From the NCBI GenBank assembly GCA_963699175.1, contig OY969418.1:3348001-3412000 (forward strand): a stretch of 64,000 bases of DNA. Reading direction: 5' to 3'. The position numbers and the translations under genes are program-made. Shown piece by piece: positions 1 to 8,657 of this stretch. The stretch is from JACPYM01 sp963699175. Lineage in GTDB: Bacteria; Acidobacteriota; Blastocatellia; RBC074. The stretch's first letter is position 1; every line of letters starts with the position of its first letter. The notes beneath the pieces were generated by a model that was not told where the DNA came from, ran no database searches, and saw only the letters and a list, made by a program, of their open reading frames with translations.

Positions 1-53
1 ATGCGCGTTCCAAGCAGGTTTTCTTGCGTAGATGAATGAAGCGTGGGCATAAC

Positions 54-158
54 CCTGGGAGCGCAGGCATCATTGCCTGCTGGAACTGCGTTGGTTTGCG
101 CGTCATCCCGTAGGCCGTCCCTACCACGCCAGCAGGCAGGGATGCCTGCGCTCCCAGG
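54..158. repeat. Long intergenic inverted repeat
   Basis: Positions 54-83 and 129-158 are 30-base arms that are reverse complements with two mismatches (core CCTGGGAGCGCAGGCAT), separated by 45 bases. There is no T-run, so it does not look like a simple terminator. It is the first of many such palindromes in this window and lies upstream of the sigma factor promoter. The rest of positions 1-200 holds no credible gene. Confidence 0.85.
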
Positions 159-207
159 TCGAAACTAACTTATAAAGCATCTCCTGCGGCAGTGAAAATT
201 CTCAGTT

Positions 208-238
208 CGTTGACATCAACGAAAGGCAAACTTATCGT
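208..238 (+). promoter_or_regulatory. Sigma70-type promoter with overlapping palindrome, possibly leaderless
   Basis: TTGACA at 210-215 is followed by exactly 17 bases and TATCGT at 233-238. The -10 box ends six bases before the ATG at 245, so a transcript starting at the usual distance would begin at or next to the start codon. No Shine-Dalgarno sequence precedes the ATG, which fits a leaderless message. CGTTGA-CA-TCAACG (208-221) is a perfect 6-2-6 palindrome over the -35 box and is a candidate operator. The match is seen; promoter function is inferred. Confidence 0.5.
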
Positions 239-244
239 AGCTGC

Positions 245-823
245 ATGCCCGATTACTCACGGCTCTCTGATAGCGAACTTCTAACACGCTGTCTAGCGGA
301 AGATGCCGCCGCGTGGGAAACGCTGGTGCGCCGTTATCAGCGCCTGGTCGCATCCATCACTTTCAAGTTCGGGCTGGCGCAAGAGGATGCTGCCGACGTG
401 TTACAGGCCGTCTTTCTGACGCTCTTTCAGCAACTCGCGACGCTCCGGCAGCAGGCGAAGCTGAGTTCGTGGATCATCACCGTCGCGGTGCGCGAATGCT
501 GGAAACTGCGGCGGCGGCGCGGCCTGACCGATTCGCTCGACGCGCCGGAGTGGGATGCGACCAACGAGCCTGCCGATGAGACCCACCTGCAACTGGATGC
601 CGACATCCTCAAACTGCAAAGGCAGTATCTGATCCGTCGTGCCATCGAGCTATTGCCCAAACGCTGTCGTGAACTACTCAAGCTACTTTTTTACGCCGAG
701 ACTCCCCTGAGCTACGCCGAATTGAGCCGGCAAATGGGCATCCCTACGGCCAGCATCGGGCCAACCCGCGGGCGCTGCTTAGACAAGCTCAAAGCTAATT
801 TGACCCAAGAGAATTTTTTTTAG
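245..823 (+). CDS. ECF-type RNA polymerase sigma factor
   Basis: A 192-residue sigma-70 family protein. Region 2 lies at about residues 25-90 (DAADVLQAVFLTLFQQL, then a conserved tryptophan and basic helix WKLRRRR). Region 4 at about 130-185 has the helix-turn-helix segment LSYAELSRQMGIPTASIG. There is no extra C-terminal domain, so it is a minimal ECF factor. It heads an apparent operon with a zinc-finger/carboxypeptidase-regulatory protein, a TPR-CHAT protein and a secreted subtilase, so it probably directs transcription of that set. The start ATG has no clear ribosome binding site but a promoter abuts it. Family assignment is firm; the regulon is inferred from neighbours. Confidence 0.9.
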   Translation: MPDYSRLSDSELLTRCLAEDAAAWETLVRRYQRLVASITFKFGLAQEDAADVLQAVFLTLFQQLATLRQQAKLSSWIITVAVRECWKLRRRRGLTDSLDAPEWDATNEPADETHLQLDADILKLQRQYLIRRAIELLPKRCRELLKLLFYAETPLSYAELSRQMGIPTASIGPTRGRCLDKLKANLTQENFF

Positions 824-1068
824 GGCACAAGTATTTTTCGGCCCCTTCCCTGACACTCATCGTATGGGAGCGCGAAAGCTCTCTCACAATATATCTGACA
901 CACCGAGATGCGAATTTACGCTACAACGGCTGAGGGATAGTCCTGTGCGCGCGGTCATGGTTTTGCGCCACCACTTCACAGCAACCACAGGTCTGCCCTT
1001 AGATTATTCACGTCTCGGTGCGTCAGATATACAACATCAATTCTGTCCCTAAAAACCGGAGATGCAGC

Positions 1069-1716
1069 ATGAAATTCAGCGCACAGAGTAGATGTATCAA
1101 TCTGGAAAATCTGGTGGACTATTTGCGTGTGACAGGCGACCCGGCGACGCGCAAGCCAATTGCAACCCACTTAGCCACTGGTTGCCGGACTTGCCAGACC
1201 AATCAGCAGTGGCTGGCCGAGGTCTTGGGGTTGACGGCCACCGACCGCTCTTTCGATTTTGCGGAAGCCGCCTTGCAACGCACGATAGCCCTTTTCAACC
1301 CGGAGCGGAAGAAACCAGAGCCTAAACTGCGGCAGATCATCGCGCAGCTTATCTTTGACAGCTTCTGGCAACCGCAACCGGCGCAGGTTCGCGTGGGTGT
1401 GCCGGCCTTGTCGCAAAGCCGGCAATTGCTTTTCCGCGCCGATGGCTACGACATTGATGTGCGCTTCGAGTTGGCCGAGAGCGGCCAAACTGACGAAGTA
1501 ATGGGGCAGATCCTGCCCACCAAAGCAGTAGCTCACACACTGGCCAGTTTGCCGGTGCAGCTTTGGCAGACCAACGTTTTGCGCGCCGAAGCACGGACAA
1601 ATGCACGCGGCATCTTCAAATTCAAACAAGTCCATCAGGGCCGCTACACGCTCAAGCTGGCCGCGCCAGAGGGTGAGATCTGGCTCGACCCGCTCGAGAC
1701 TACGCAGCAGTCCTGA
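1069..1716 (+). CDS. Zinc-finger-like, carboxypeptidase-regulatory-like protein (putative anti-sigma factor)
   Basis: A 215-residue protein. The ATG at 1069 is preferred over in-frame codons upstream because GGAG lies about eight bases before it. Near the N-terminus is H34-x4-C39-x2-C42, close to the H-x3-C-x2-C zinc site of anti-sigma zinc fingers. The last 80 residues (ARTNARGIFKFKQVHQGRYT) resemble a carboxypeptidase-regulatory or prealbumin-like beta-sandwich. No transmembrane helix is visible, so it would be a soluble partner. Its place directly after an ECF sigma gene and before the CHAT gene suggests it senses a signal and controls the sigma factor. That role is inferred. The 245 bases upstream (824-1068) contain no convincing gene. 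Confidence 0.6.
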   Translation: MKFSAQSRCINLENLVDYLRVTGDPATRKPIATHLATGCRTCQTNQQWLAEVLGLTATDRSFDFAEAALQRTIALFNPERKKPEPKLRQIIAQLIFDSFWQPQPAQVRVGVPALSQSRQLLFRADGYDIDVRFELAESGQTDEVMGQILPTKAVAHTLASLPVQLWQTNVLRAEARTNARGIFKFKQVHQGRYTLKLAAPEGEIWLDPLETTQQS

Positions 1717-1754
1717 TTTGAGTGCAGCCTATCTCGTTGCACTCGACGGCCACC

Positions 1755-1786
1755 GGTCGCGGCGTTCACTAAGGCTCGCCGCGACC
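1755..1786. repeat. Short perfect hairpin between regulator and CHAT genes
   Basis: GGTCGCGGCG (1755-1764) and CGCCGCGACC (1777-1786) are perfect complements around a 12-base loop. No T-run follows, so read-through to the CHAT gene is expected. It may stabilise or partly attenuate the message. Function is unknown. Confidence 0.6.
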
Positions 1787-1847
1787 ACTGAGCCGCCTTT
1801 GAACCATACGAACCAAGTGATTCTGAGTAGTTGCCCTGACTAAGCAA

Positions 1848-4694
1848 ATGGAGCGACAGGCTAAAATTCGCGAACTGATCAACCGGTACGAACTGAACGG
1901 GCTGGCCGAACGGCTGGCGCTCGAGAGTGCCGAGGTCAATCTGTCGCTTATTGAACAACTCAAAAAGGAAGTTGACATACAGATTCGCAAGGATTTGCGT
2001 TACGCGCTACGGTTGGGGGAGTTCACCTATCAATTTGCTCAGCTTGCTACTGATCCATTGGCCCACGCGCTCGGTGCGCGCGCGCGGGCGCAGGCGCTGC
2101 ATGTCAATGGGCGCTATGCCGAAGCCATCGAGCAGTATGAGACAGCGCGCCGCCTTTATGACGAGGCGGGACGGATGGTCGAGTCGGCGCGGGTAGCGCG
2201 CGCACTGGTGGATGCGCTGATGTATTTGGGCCGCTACCAAGAGGCTTTGGGGCTCGCTGATGAAGCGCGCCAGGTCTTTGAAAGCCACGGCGAAGATTTG
2301 CTGGCGGCGCAGCTTGCCACCAACGTCGGTAACATTTATCACCGGCTGGATCAAAACCGCGTGGCGTTAGAGTGTTATGAGAGCGCCCGCTCGGTCTTCA
2401 CGGCAGCCAATGATCAAGTCGCGCTGGCGACGGTCACGCTCAACAGCGCAAATATCTATTCCAATTTGGACGACTTCCGCCGCGCGGGGCAGCTTTACGA
2501 AGAGGCGCATGAGCTTTACCAGGCGCAGGGACGCACGCAACTCGCGCTGTTAGCCCACTACAGCATCGGTTATCTGCATTTCCTGAAAGGCCAATATCAT
2601 CAGGCCATGCACGTGCTGCACGCCACTGGCAATGAAGCCGAGCAGAATGGCAATCAGAAGTTGCGGGCTTTATGCGAACTCGATCTGGCTGAAATCTATT
2701 TGCAACTGAATGCGCACGGGGAAGCAGAACAGTTGGCGGCGCGCGCGCGCGAACGCTTTGTCGCGTTGGAAATGCGTTACGAAGCGGCCAAAGCGCTCAC
2801 CTTTCGCGGCTTGGCGGAGTTGCAACAACAGCGGCTCGGTGAAGCCGAGAGCCTGTTGCAGCAAGCCCGGCAGGAGTTCAAAGCCGAAGGTAACGAGGTT
2901 TATCAAAACCTGCTTGGCCTTTATCTGGCCGAATTGATGTTGGAACGGGGCGAGGCCGCCAAAGCCTTGCCGCTGGCTACGGAAGTGGACTTGTATTTCG
3001 AATGGGAAGGGCTGAAATCCAAGTCCTGTTACGCCAAGCTCATTTGCGCCCGTGCCTGGCTCACGCTGGGGACTCTGTGGCACGCGCGGGAACTGGCCGA
3101 ACGCGCCTTGCAGACCGGTCAGGCAATTGACGCGCCCTGGATAGAGCAACAAGCCCACGAATTGCTTGGTGACTTCTATGTGGCCAAGGATCAACCGCAG
3201 AAGGCTTATGAGTATTACACCCAATCCGTCGCCTGCATCGAGCGCATCCGCAGCAACATTCGGGTGGATGAATTCCGCAGCGCGTTTTTCAAAAACAAGC
3301 TGGGTGTTTATGAAAAGCTGATCCGGCTCTGCCTCAAAGGCGATCAGGTGGACGGCCCGGCCAAAGCTTTCTTTTATCTCGAAAGCCGCAAGGCGCGCAC
3401 GCTGGCCGATCTGCTTCTCAACGAGTTGGAGTCAACGCCCAGCGCCGCCGCGCCGACCGATCAGAAGCTCCAACAGCACTGGCAACAACTGCGCGAGGAT
3501 TTGCATTGGTATTACAGCAAGCTCAGCCGTGACCAGATCAACGAGCAACGGCGGCGGGTGGCGCTCAATGGAAAGCTGCGCGCCGAAATTCAGTCGCGCG
3601 AGCAGGCGCTAGCCGAGTTGGCGCGGCAGGCGCAGTTGCAGGAACCCGATTTCGCCTGGTTGCACAACCTGACCAGTCTGCCGGTGCAGGAAGTGCAGGC
3701 CGTTTTGGCGGCTGATGAAACGCTGATCGAATACTACTTCGACGCGGATGAGTTGAAGATTTTCCTGATTGACCGGGAGTCGGTGACAGTCACGCGCGGC
3801 GCAGGCACGCGCGAAGAGTTGAAAGAGTTGACCTCGGAGCTGCGCTTCCAGATCGAGAAGTTCGGCTACGGGGCGGACTACTTCGCCGCGCATCAGGAAC
3901 ATTTGCTCGCCAGCATCAAAGCTTGTTTGCACGAATTGTATCAGGCGCTCTTTGCGCCGATTGCCAAGCAGGTGGCGGGACGGAAGTTGGTCATTATTCC
4001 TTTCGACCTGCTGCACTGCGTGCCGTTTCAGGCGCTCTACGATGGCGCGCATTACCTGCTCGACCATCACGAGTTCGTCCTCATGCCAAGTGCACGGCTC
4101 TATGCCTGGGCTGCCGGGAAACCGGCGCCCAGGCTGGAACGTGCGTTGATCGTAGGTGCGGCGGATGCGCTTGCGCCGCAAATCAGCGCCGAGATTGACG
4201 CGATTCGCCAGCTTTTCCCGCACGCTCAATGCTTGATTGGCGCGGCGGCGACGTTGGCGCAACTGGCGGCGGCGGCGCCGGAGAGCGATCTGGTGCACAT
4301 TGCCTCGCACGCGGTCTTCCGGCAAGACAATCCGCTCTTTTCGGCATTGAAGCTGGCCGATGGCTGGCTGAATTTTTACGACATTTGCAAGCTGCGTTTG
4401 CCCGCGTCGTTGGTGACGCTGAGCGGATGTAGCACTGGCGCACACGGTGTCTACGCAGGTGATGAGATTTTGGGGTTAGTGCGCGGCTTCCTGGCTGCGG
4501 GCGCGACTTCGCTCGTGGTCAGTTTGTGGGCTGTCAATGACCGGGCCACTGCCCAATTGATGACGGCCTTTTATCAACGCTTGCAAGCTGGCGCTGCGCC
4601 GCGCACAGCTTTACGTGAAGCAGCTCTGGCGACCCGACGCGACTACGAGCACCCATATTTCTGGGCGCCGTTCGTCTTGCTCGGGCGCAACTAA
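1848..4694 (+). CDS. TPR-CHAT domain protein (caspase-like protease)
   Basis: A 948-residue cytoplasmic protein. Residues about 60-480 are tetratricopeptide-like helical repeats (motifs such as GRYAEAIEQYETARRLYDEA). A helical linker follows, and residues about 640-945 form a CHAT domain (caspase HetF associated with TPRs, a clan CD cysteine peptidase fold). The predicted dyad is H821 (in VHIASHAVF) and C861 (in LSGCSTGAHG), followed by the typical GLVRGFLAAGATSLVVSLW segment, so the active site looks intact. TPRs probably bind a partner or substrate. It lies 131 bases after the zinc-finger gene and 44 bases before a secreted subtilase. The start lacks a strong ribosome binding site. The physiological substrate is unknown; the neighbouring subtilase is the obvious candidate. 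Confidence 0.9.
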   Translation: MERQAKIRELINRYELNGLAERLALESAEVNLSLIEQLKKEVDIQIRKDLRYALRLGEFTYQFAQLATDPLAHALGARARAQALHVNGRYAEAIEQYETARRLYDEAGRMVESARVARALVDALMYLGRYQEALGLADEARQVFESHGEDLLAAQLATNVGNIYHRLDQNRVALECYESARSVFTAANDQVALATVTLNSANIYSNLDDFRRAGQLYEEAHELYQAQGRTQLALLAHYSIGYLHFLKGQYHQAMHVLHATGNEAEQNGNQKLRALCELDLAEIYLQLNAHGEAEQLAARARERFVALEMRYEAAKALTFRGLAELQQQRLGEAESLLQQARQEFKAEGNEVYQNLLGLYLAELMLERGEAAKALPLATEVDLYFEWEGLKSKSCYAKLICARAWLTLGTLWHARELAERALQTGQAIDAPWIEQQAHELLGDFYVAKDQPQKAYEYYTQSVACIERIRSNIRVDEFRSAFFKNKLGVYEKLIRLCLKGDQVDGPAKAFFYLESRKARTLADLLLNELESTPSAAAPTDQKLQQHWQQLREDLHWYYSKLSRDQINEQRRRVALNGKLRAEIQSREQALAELARQAQLQEPDFAWLHNLTSLPVQEVQAVLAADETLIEYYFDADELKIFLIDRESVTVTRGAGTREELKELTSELRFQIEKFGYGADYFAAHQEHLLASIKACLHELYQALFAPIAKQVAGRKLVIIPFDLLHCVPFQALYDGAHYLLDHHEFVLMPSARLYAWAAGKPAPRLERALIVGAADALAPQISAEIDAIRQLFPHAQCLIGAAATLAQLAAAAPESDLVHIASHAVFRQDNPLFSALKLADGWLNFYDICKLRLPASLVTLSGCSTGAHGVYAGDEILGLVRGFLAAGATSLVVSLWAVNDRATAQLMTAFYQRLQAGAAPRTALREAALATRRDYEHPYFWAPFVLLGRN

Positions 4695-4738
4695 AAAACT
4701 CCCCCTGCAAATCCCTAACAGAACCGTGGAGGATAAAG

Positions 4739-5983
4739 ATGTCCCATAGAAGATTACTTGCCCTTTGCATCCTTGTCTTGCTGCTAAGCTTGACGGTCAC
4801 GCCGCCGACGTTTTCGCAAAACAATGGCAATGGCAATGGCAACGGCAATGGGCGGTCGTTTCGTGAATATGAACTGGTTGTCACGCTAAAGCCAGGCTAC
4901 CGTGTGAATGATGTCAACAATCGAAACAACACACACTTCCTCAAACAAATTCCCGGTACCAACATTTACCTGGTGAGCACATCCACCCACGAGAAAGCCA
5001 AAGACAAAATATCCAAACTCGCCAAAGATAACGCGGTGGCCAACATCAGCCTCAACTACATCATCAAGTCTGCCGAGGTGCAGCAGTCCAGCGACGCCTT
5101 TCTTGATCAGTCCAGCGACGCCTTTCTTGATCACCAATCGCCCATTAACTTTTATGGCCAGCCCGCAACGACCAATCTGCACCTGGCCGAGGCCCATAAT
5201 TTGGCGACCGGCAACGGCGTGCGCGTGGCTGTAATTGATACCGGCATTGATCTGAATCACTCGCTCTTTGCTGGCAGGCTGGCCTACCCGATGTATGACT
5301 TCGTAGATAACGACGGCCTCCCACAAGATGAGTTGGGCGGCAATGGTACTGGTCACGGCACCGCTGTGGCAGGCTTGATCGCCCTCACTGCGCCGCAAGC
5401 TACGATTATGCCGCTGCGTGCCTTCACGGCTGATGGCTCAGGCAGTAGTTTCGACATCGCCAGCGCGATCCATTTTGCCGCTGACAATGGCGCGCGCGTC
5501 CTCAATCTGAGCTTCGGTTTTACTGAGGAAGACCCGGTAGTCCAGGAAGCATTGAGCTACGCGCTGCCTAGCAGCTACATGGTTGCAGCCGCGGGCAACG
5601 ACAATCTGAACATGGTGCACTATCCGGCGGTGGACACGAGCAAGACGCTCAGCGTCACGTCAATAGGCAATAATGATGTGAAAGCCTCGTTTGCCAATTT
5701 CCACACCGGCATCCAAGTGGCCGCGCCCGGTGTGAGCGTCTACACCGCCTACCCCGGCAACCACTGGGCCTGGTGGAGCGGCACTTCGTTCTCGACGCCG
5801 CTGGTAGCTGGCGAGGCGGCCTTGTTGCTCTCGGTCAGAAACAATCTGAGCCGGACCAATTTGAATACGATCATTACCAGCGCCGGAGTGAACATCAATC
5901 CGCTGAATCCCAACTATGTCGGACAACTGGGTTACGTGCGCATTGATTACCTGGCAGCGGTCAATCTGGCACTGACTTACTGA
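4739..5983 (+). CDS. Secreted S8 family (subtilisin-like) serine peptidase
   Basis: A 414-residue protein with a clear ribosome binding site (GGAGG about eight bases before ATG). Residues 1-26 are a Sec signal peptide, followed by an NG-repeat linker (GNGNGNGNG) and an inhibitor-like propeptide to about residue 115. The catalytic triad is D167 (VAVIDTGID), H206 (GTGHGTAVAG) and S350 (GTSFSTP), all present. Between propeptide and catalytic domain an eight-residue unit (QSSDAFLD) occurs twice in tandem, encoded by two identical 24-base copies. It should be exported and activated by propeptide cleavage. It is the last gene before a strong terminator and so belongs to the sigma/CHAT operon. Confidence 0.92.
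   Translation: MSHRRLLALCILVLLLSLTVTPPTFSQNNGNGNGNGNGRSFREYELVVTLKPGYRVNDVNNRNNTHFLKQIPGTNIYLVSTSTHEKAKDKISKLAKDNAVANISLNYIIKSAEVQQSSDAFLDQSSDAFLDHQSPINFYGQPATTNLHLAEAHNLATGNGVRVAVIDTGIDLNHSLFAGRLAYPMYDFVDNDGLPQDELGGNGTGHGTAVAGLIALTAPQATIMPLRAFTADGSGSSFDIASAIHFAADNGARVLNLSFGFTEEDPVVQEALSYALPSSYMVAAAGNDNLNMVHYPAVDTSKTLSVTSIGNNDVKASFANFHTGIQVAAPGVSVYTAYPGNHWAWWSGTSFSTPLVAGEAALLLSVRNNLSRTNLNTIITSAGVNINPLNPNYVGQLGYVRIDYLAAVNLALTY
5084..5131 (+). repeat. Perfect 24-bp tandem duplication inside the subtilase gene
   Basis: Positions 5084-5107 and 5108-5131 are identical. They encode residues 116-131 as two QSSDAFLD units at the junction of propeptide and catalytic domain. Because the copies are identical at the DNA level, the duplication is either recent or kept uniform. 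The unit length is a multiple of three, so copy number can change without a frameshift. Confidence 0.95.
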
Positions 5984-6062
5984 AGTCTAGCTCGCTGCGG
6001 GCAACCGAGTGGGCGGACTTTATCGGCTTTCAAGGGTTACATCTACATCACCACCTTTACTC

Positions 6063-6099
6063 TGCGTGCGAAATCGCATGGTTTCGCACGCATTTTTTT
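6063..6099 (+). terminator. Rho-independent terminator after the CHAT/subtilase operon
   Basis: TGCGTGCGAAA (6063-6073) and TTTCGCACGCA (6082-6092) form a perfect 11-bp stem around an eight-base loop, followed by seven T residues (6093-6099). It lies 80 bases after the subtilase stop codon. Confidence 0.92.
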
Positions 6100-6154
6100 G
6101 TGCGGCGGACGACCTTTGCGGCGCGGGGCGAAATGTGGTACGTCTTGCGCCGCT

Positions 6155-7366
6155 ATGATAACCATCGCCGACATTCACGCCGCGCGCGAACGACTGGGCA
6201 AAGCTATCTATCGCACGCCCTGCCCCGAATCACTCACGCTCGGCAAGCTCTGCGGCTGCCGCATTTTCAACAAGCTCGAAAATTTGCAGATGACCGGCAG
6301 CTTCAAAGAACGCGGCGCATTGAACAAACTACTGCAACTCAGCGCGGCAGAAAAAGCGGCGGGCGTCGTCGCGGCCAGCGCCGGCAATCACGCGCAAGGC
6401 GTCGCCTATCACGCCACGCGACTTGGCCTCAGATCGGTCATCGTGATGCCGAAGCAGACGCCACTGATCAAAGTCTCGAACACGCGCGACCTCGGCGGCG
6501 AAGTCGTGCTGCACGGCGCGAGCTACGACGAGGCATTGGCGCACGCAAAACAGCTTACGGCCCAGCACGGCTACACTTTCGTGCACGCCTTTGACGACGA
6601 TGCGATCATCGCCGGGCAAGGCACGCTCGGTTTGGAACTGCTCGACGAAGAGGTCAAATTCGATGCCGTCGTCGTCCCTATCGGCGGCGGCGGGATGATC
6701 AGCGGCATCGCCGTTGCGCTGAAAACGATGCGCCCTGACCTGCGCATCATCGGCGTCGAACCGGCCTGCTTCCCTTCGATGAAAGCGGCCGTCGAGCAAG
6801 GCCAAACTATCGAAGTCGCCGGACAGCCGACGATTGCCGACGGCTTGGCCGTCAAACGCGCAGGCGAACGCACGCTGGAGATTGTGCGCCAATACGTGGA
6901 CGAGATCGTCACCGTCTCGGAAGGCGAGCTAGCCAGCGCGATTCTCAAGATGCTCGAAATCGAAAAGACCGTGGTCGAAGGCGGCGGCGCGGCAGGCTTG
7001 GCCGCCTTGCTCTTCAAGAAGATTGAAAAGATAGAAGGCCAACGCGTGGCCATCATCATCAGCGGCGGCAACATTGATCCAAACCTGCTGACGAAGATCA
7101 TCGAGCGTGGTTTGGCGAAAGACGGGCGACTGGTGCGCGTGCGCACGCTGATGCGTGACCGCCCCGGCGAGTTGGCGCGCATTTGCCAGCACGTCGCCGA
7201 GGTCGGCAGCAACATCCTGGAGGTCGAACACAACCGCGCCTTTTCTGACCTGGAAGTCGGCGGCGTCGAGATTGATTTGACGCTGGAAACACGGGGGCGC
7301 GAACAGATCGAACAATTGCTGCAAGTCTTGCGTGACGATGGCATCGAAGCGCGCGAATTGAAGTGA
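6155..7366 (+). CDS. ilvA: Threonine ammonia-lyase with C-terminal ACT domain
   Basis: A 403-residue pyridoxal-phosphate enzyme converting threonine to 2-oxobutyrate and ammonia. The PLP lysine is K51 in GSFKERGALNK, and the phosphate-binding glycine loop is IGGGGMISG. Residues about 325-403 form a single ACT domain (RDRPGELARICQHVAEVGSN), the usual build of the short IlvA/TdcB-type enzymes of about 400 residues. I chose the ATG at 6155 because the longer reading frame starts at a GTG inside the preceding terminator. It precedes two further threonine-catabolic genes, so a catabolic role is as likely as isoleucine synthesis. The ACT domain suggests allosteric control by an amino acid. Confidence 0.92.
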   Translation: MITIADIHAARERLGKAIYRTPCPESLTLGKLCGCRIFNKLENLQMTGSFKERGALNKLLQLSAAEKAAGVVAASAGNHAQGVAYHATRLGLRSVIVMPKQTPLIKVSNTRDLGGEVVLHGASYDEALAHAKQLTAQHGYTFVHAFDDDAIIAGQGTLGLELLDEEVKFDAVVVPIGGGGMISGIAVALKTMRPDLRIIGVEPACFPSMKAAVEQGQTIEVAGQPTIADGLAVKRAGERTLEIVRQYVDEIVTVSEGELASAILKMLEIEKTVVEGGGAAGLAALLFKKIEKIEGQRVAIIISGGNIDPNLLTKIIERGLAKDGRLVRVRTLMRDRPGELARICQHVAEVGSNILEVEHNRAFSDLEVGGVEIDLTLETRGREQIEQLLQVLRDDGIEARELK

Positions 7367-7376
7367 TGAAAAAAGT

Positions 7377-7456
7377 GTAGCGTAGACTGTCAGTCTGCGC
7401 ATGTCTCGGTAATGCGTCAATGGCGGTGTCACGCGCAGACTGACAGCCTACGCTAC
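7377..7456. repeat. Intergenic inverted repeat after threonine ammonia-lyase
   Basis: The arms at 7377-7400 and 7433-7456 (24 bases, one mismatch, core GTAGCGTAG-CTGTCAGTCTGCGC) flank a 32-base spacer. It begins 10 bases after the ilvA stop and ends just before the ribosome binding site of the next gene. Confidence 0.88.
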
Positions 7457-7472
7457 GTTTTTGGAGGAGCGG

Positions 7473-8657
7473 ATGAAAGCACTGATTAAAGCCAGCCTGG
7501 AAGAAGAGGGCTTACGTTTTGCAGACGATGCGCCGGAACCAAAACTCCATCCGGCGGAAGTCAAAGTTCGCGTTTACGCCGCTGGCATCTGCGGCACAGA
7601 CTTTGGCATTTACCATTCGCCTTCGCGCCAGGGCATCCGCGACGAAATGCTGCGTCTGCTCGGCGGTGATGCGAGCCGCTATCAACCACTGGTCATCGGC
7701 CACGAATTCTGCGGCGAAGTCGTAGAGATTGGTGCGGGCGTGCCGAAAGAATTGGTGAGCATTGGCGATTATGTCACCAGCGAAATGCACATCGCCTGTG
7801 GCTACTGCCATCAATGCATGACCGGGCGCAAACACGTCTGTCAAAATGTGCGCATCAAGGGCGTGCACCTGGACGGCACTTTTGCTAATTATGTCTGTGT
7901 GCCATTTGAGAATCTGATCAACCTGGAACGCTTTGGCGGCAAGGCGATGATTCCGCCGCGCTTTGGCGCATTTCTCGACGCGCTTGGCAATGCCGTTCAC
8001 ACGGTGATGGAAGGCGATGTGTCGGGCAAGACGGTAGCCATCCTCGGTTGTGGCACGCAGGGGATGATGGCCACAGCAGTGGCGCGCGCGCTGGGCGCTA
8101 CGCGCATTTACGTCACTGATTTTTCGCTGACCACGGGTGGAATTGATGCGGGCCGTTTGGCGCGGCGCTTTGCGATTGCCCGCGAGATGGGCGCCGATCT
8201 CTGCTTCGACACCAACGAGCAGAACGCGCCGGGACAAAAGGCCGAGCTCTTCGAGCGCATCAGCAATGAGCATGGCGGCGGCGTAGACATCGTGCTGGAA
8301 ATGAGCGGCTCGGCGGCAGCCTATGATGACGCAGGCAAGTTCGTTAAAAATGGCGGGCAGATTATGCTGCTCGGCATTCCGTCGCGTCCGCTCGCTTCAT
8401 TCGATATCGGCAACCATGTCATTTGGAAGGGCGTGACGATGCGCGGTATCTTTGGCCGTCGCATGTTCGACACCTGGTACACCATGCTCGACCTGTTGGC
8501 GGCAAACAAATCCGGGTTGAAAGCCAAACTCGAAAAGATTATCGCGCGGGAGCCGATCTTGCTGGAAAATTTCGAGCGCGGTTTCGAATTGGTACGCACG
8601 CAAGAAGCCGTCAAAGTGTTGCTGACGCCCGACCCATTATTCAATCTGGAGGCATAG
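7473..8657 (+). CDS. tdh: Zinc-dependent medium-chain dehydrogenase, probable L-threonine 3-dehydrogenase
   Basis: A 394-residue alcohol-dehydrogenase-family protein. ATG 7473 is preceded by GGAGGAG at ideal spacing; an in-frame TTG at 7461 is less likely. Catalytic-zinc motifs are ICGTD and GHEFCG, structural-zinc cysteines are CGYCHQC...C (C-x2-C-x2-C-x7-C), and the Rossmann motif is GCGTQGMMA. It would oxidise L-threonine to 2-amino-3-oxobutyrate with NAD. The assignment leans on the next gene, which encodes the partner lyase. At 394 residues it is longer than the roughly 340 of typical Tdh, with an insertion after residue 45 (HSPSRQGIRDEMLRLLGGD). A related polyol or alcohol dehydrogenase activity cannot be excluded. 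Confidence 0.72.
   Translation: MKALIKASLEEEGLRFADDAPEPKLHPAEVKVRVYAAGICGTDFGIYHSPSRQGIRDEMLRLLGGDASRYQPLVIGHEFCGEVVEIGAGVPKELVSIGDYVTSEMHIACGYCHQCMTGRKHVCQNVRIKGVHLDGTFANYVCVPFENLINLERFGGKAMIPPRFGAFLDALGNAVHTVMEGDVSGKTVAILGCGTQGMMATAVARALGATRIYVTDFSLTTGGIDAGRLARRFAIAREMGADLCFDTNEQNAPGQKAELFERISNEHGGGVDIVLEMSGSAAAYDDAGKFVKNGGQIMLLGIPSRPLASFDIGNHVIWKGVTMRGIFGRRMFDTWYTMLDLLAANKSGLKAKLEKIIAREPILLENFERGFELVRTQEAVKVLLTPDPLFNLEA

Noticed and set aside
864..1052. Small open frame between sigma factor and zinc-finger gene
   Set aside because: No ribosome binding site and no recognisable composition; treated as intergenic.
3609..4445. Long open frame on the minus strand (278 codons)
   Set aside because: It lies entirely antisense to the CHAT domain with arginine/glutamine-rich composition, no ribosome binding site and no domain resemblance; the plus-strand gene explains the region.
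6098..6154. GTG-initiated extension of threonine ammonia-lyase
   Set aside because: It would begin inside the terminator hairpin and adds residues not found in the family.
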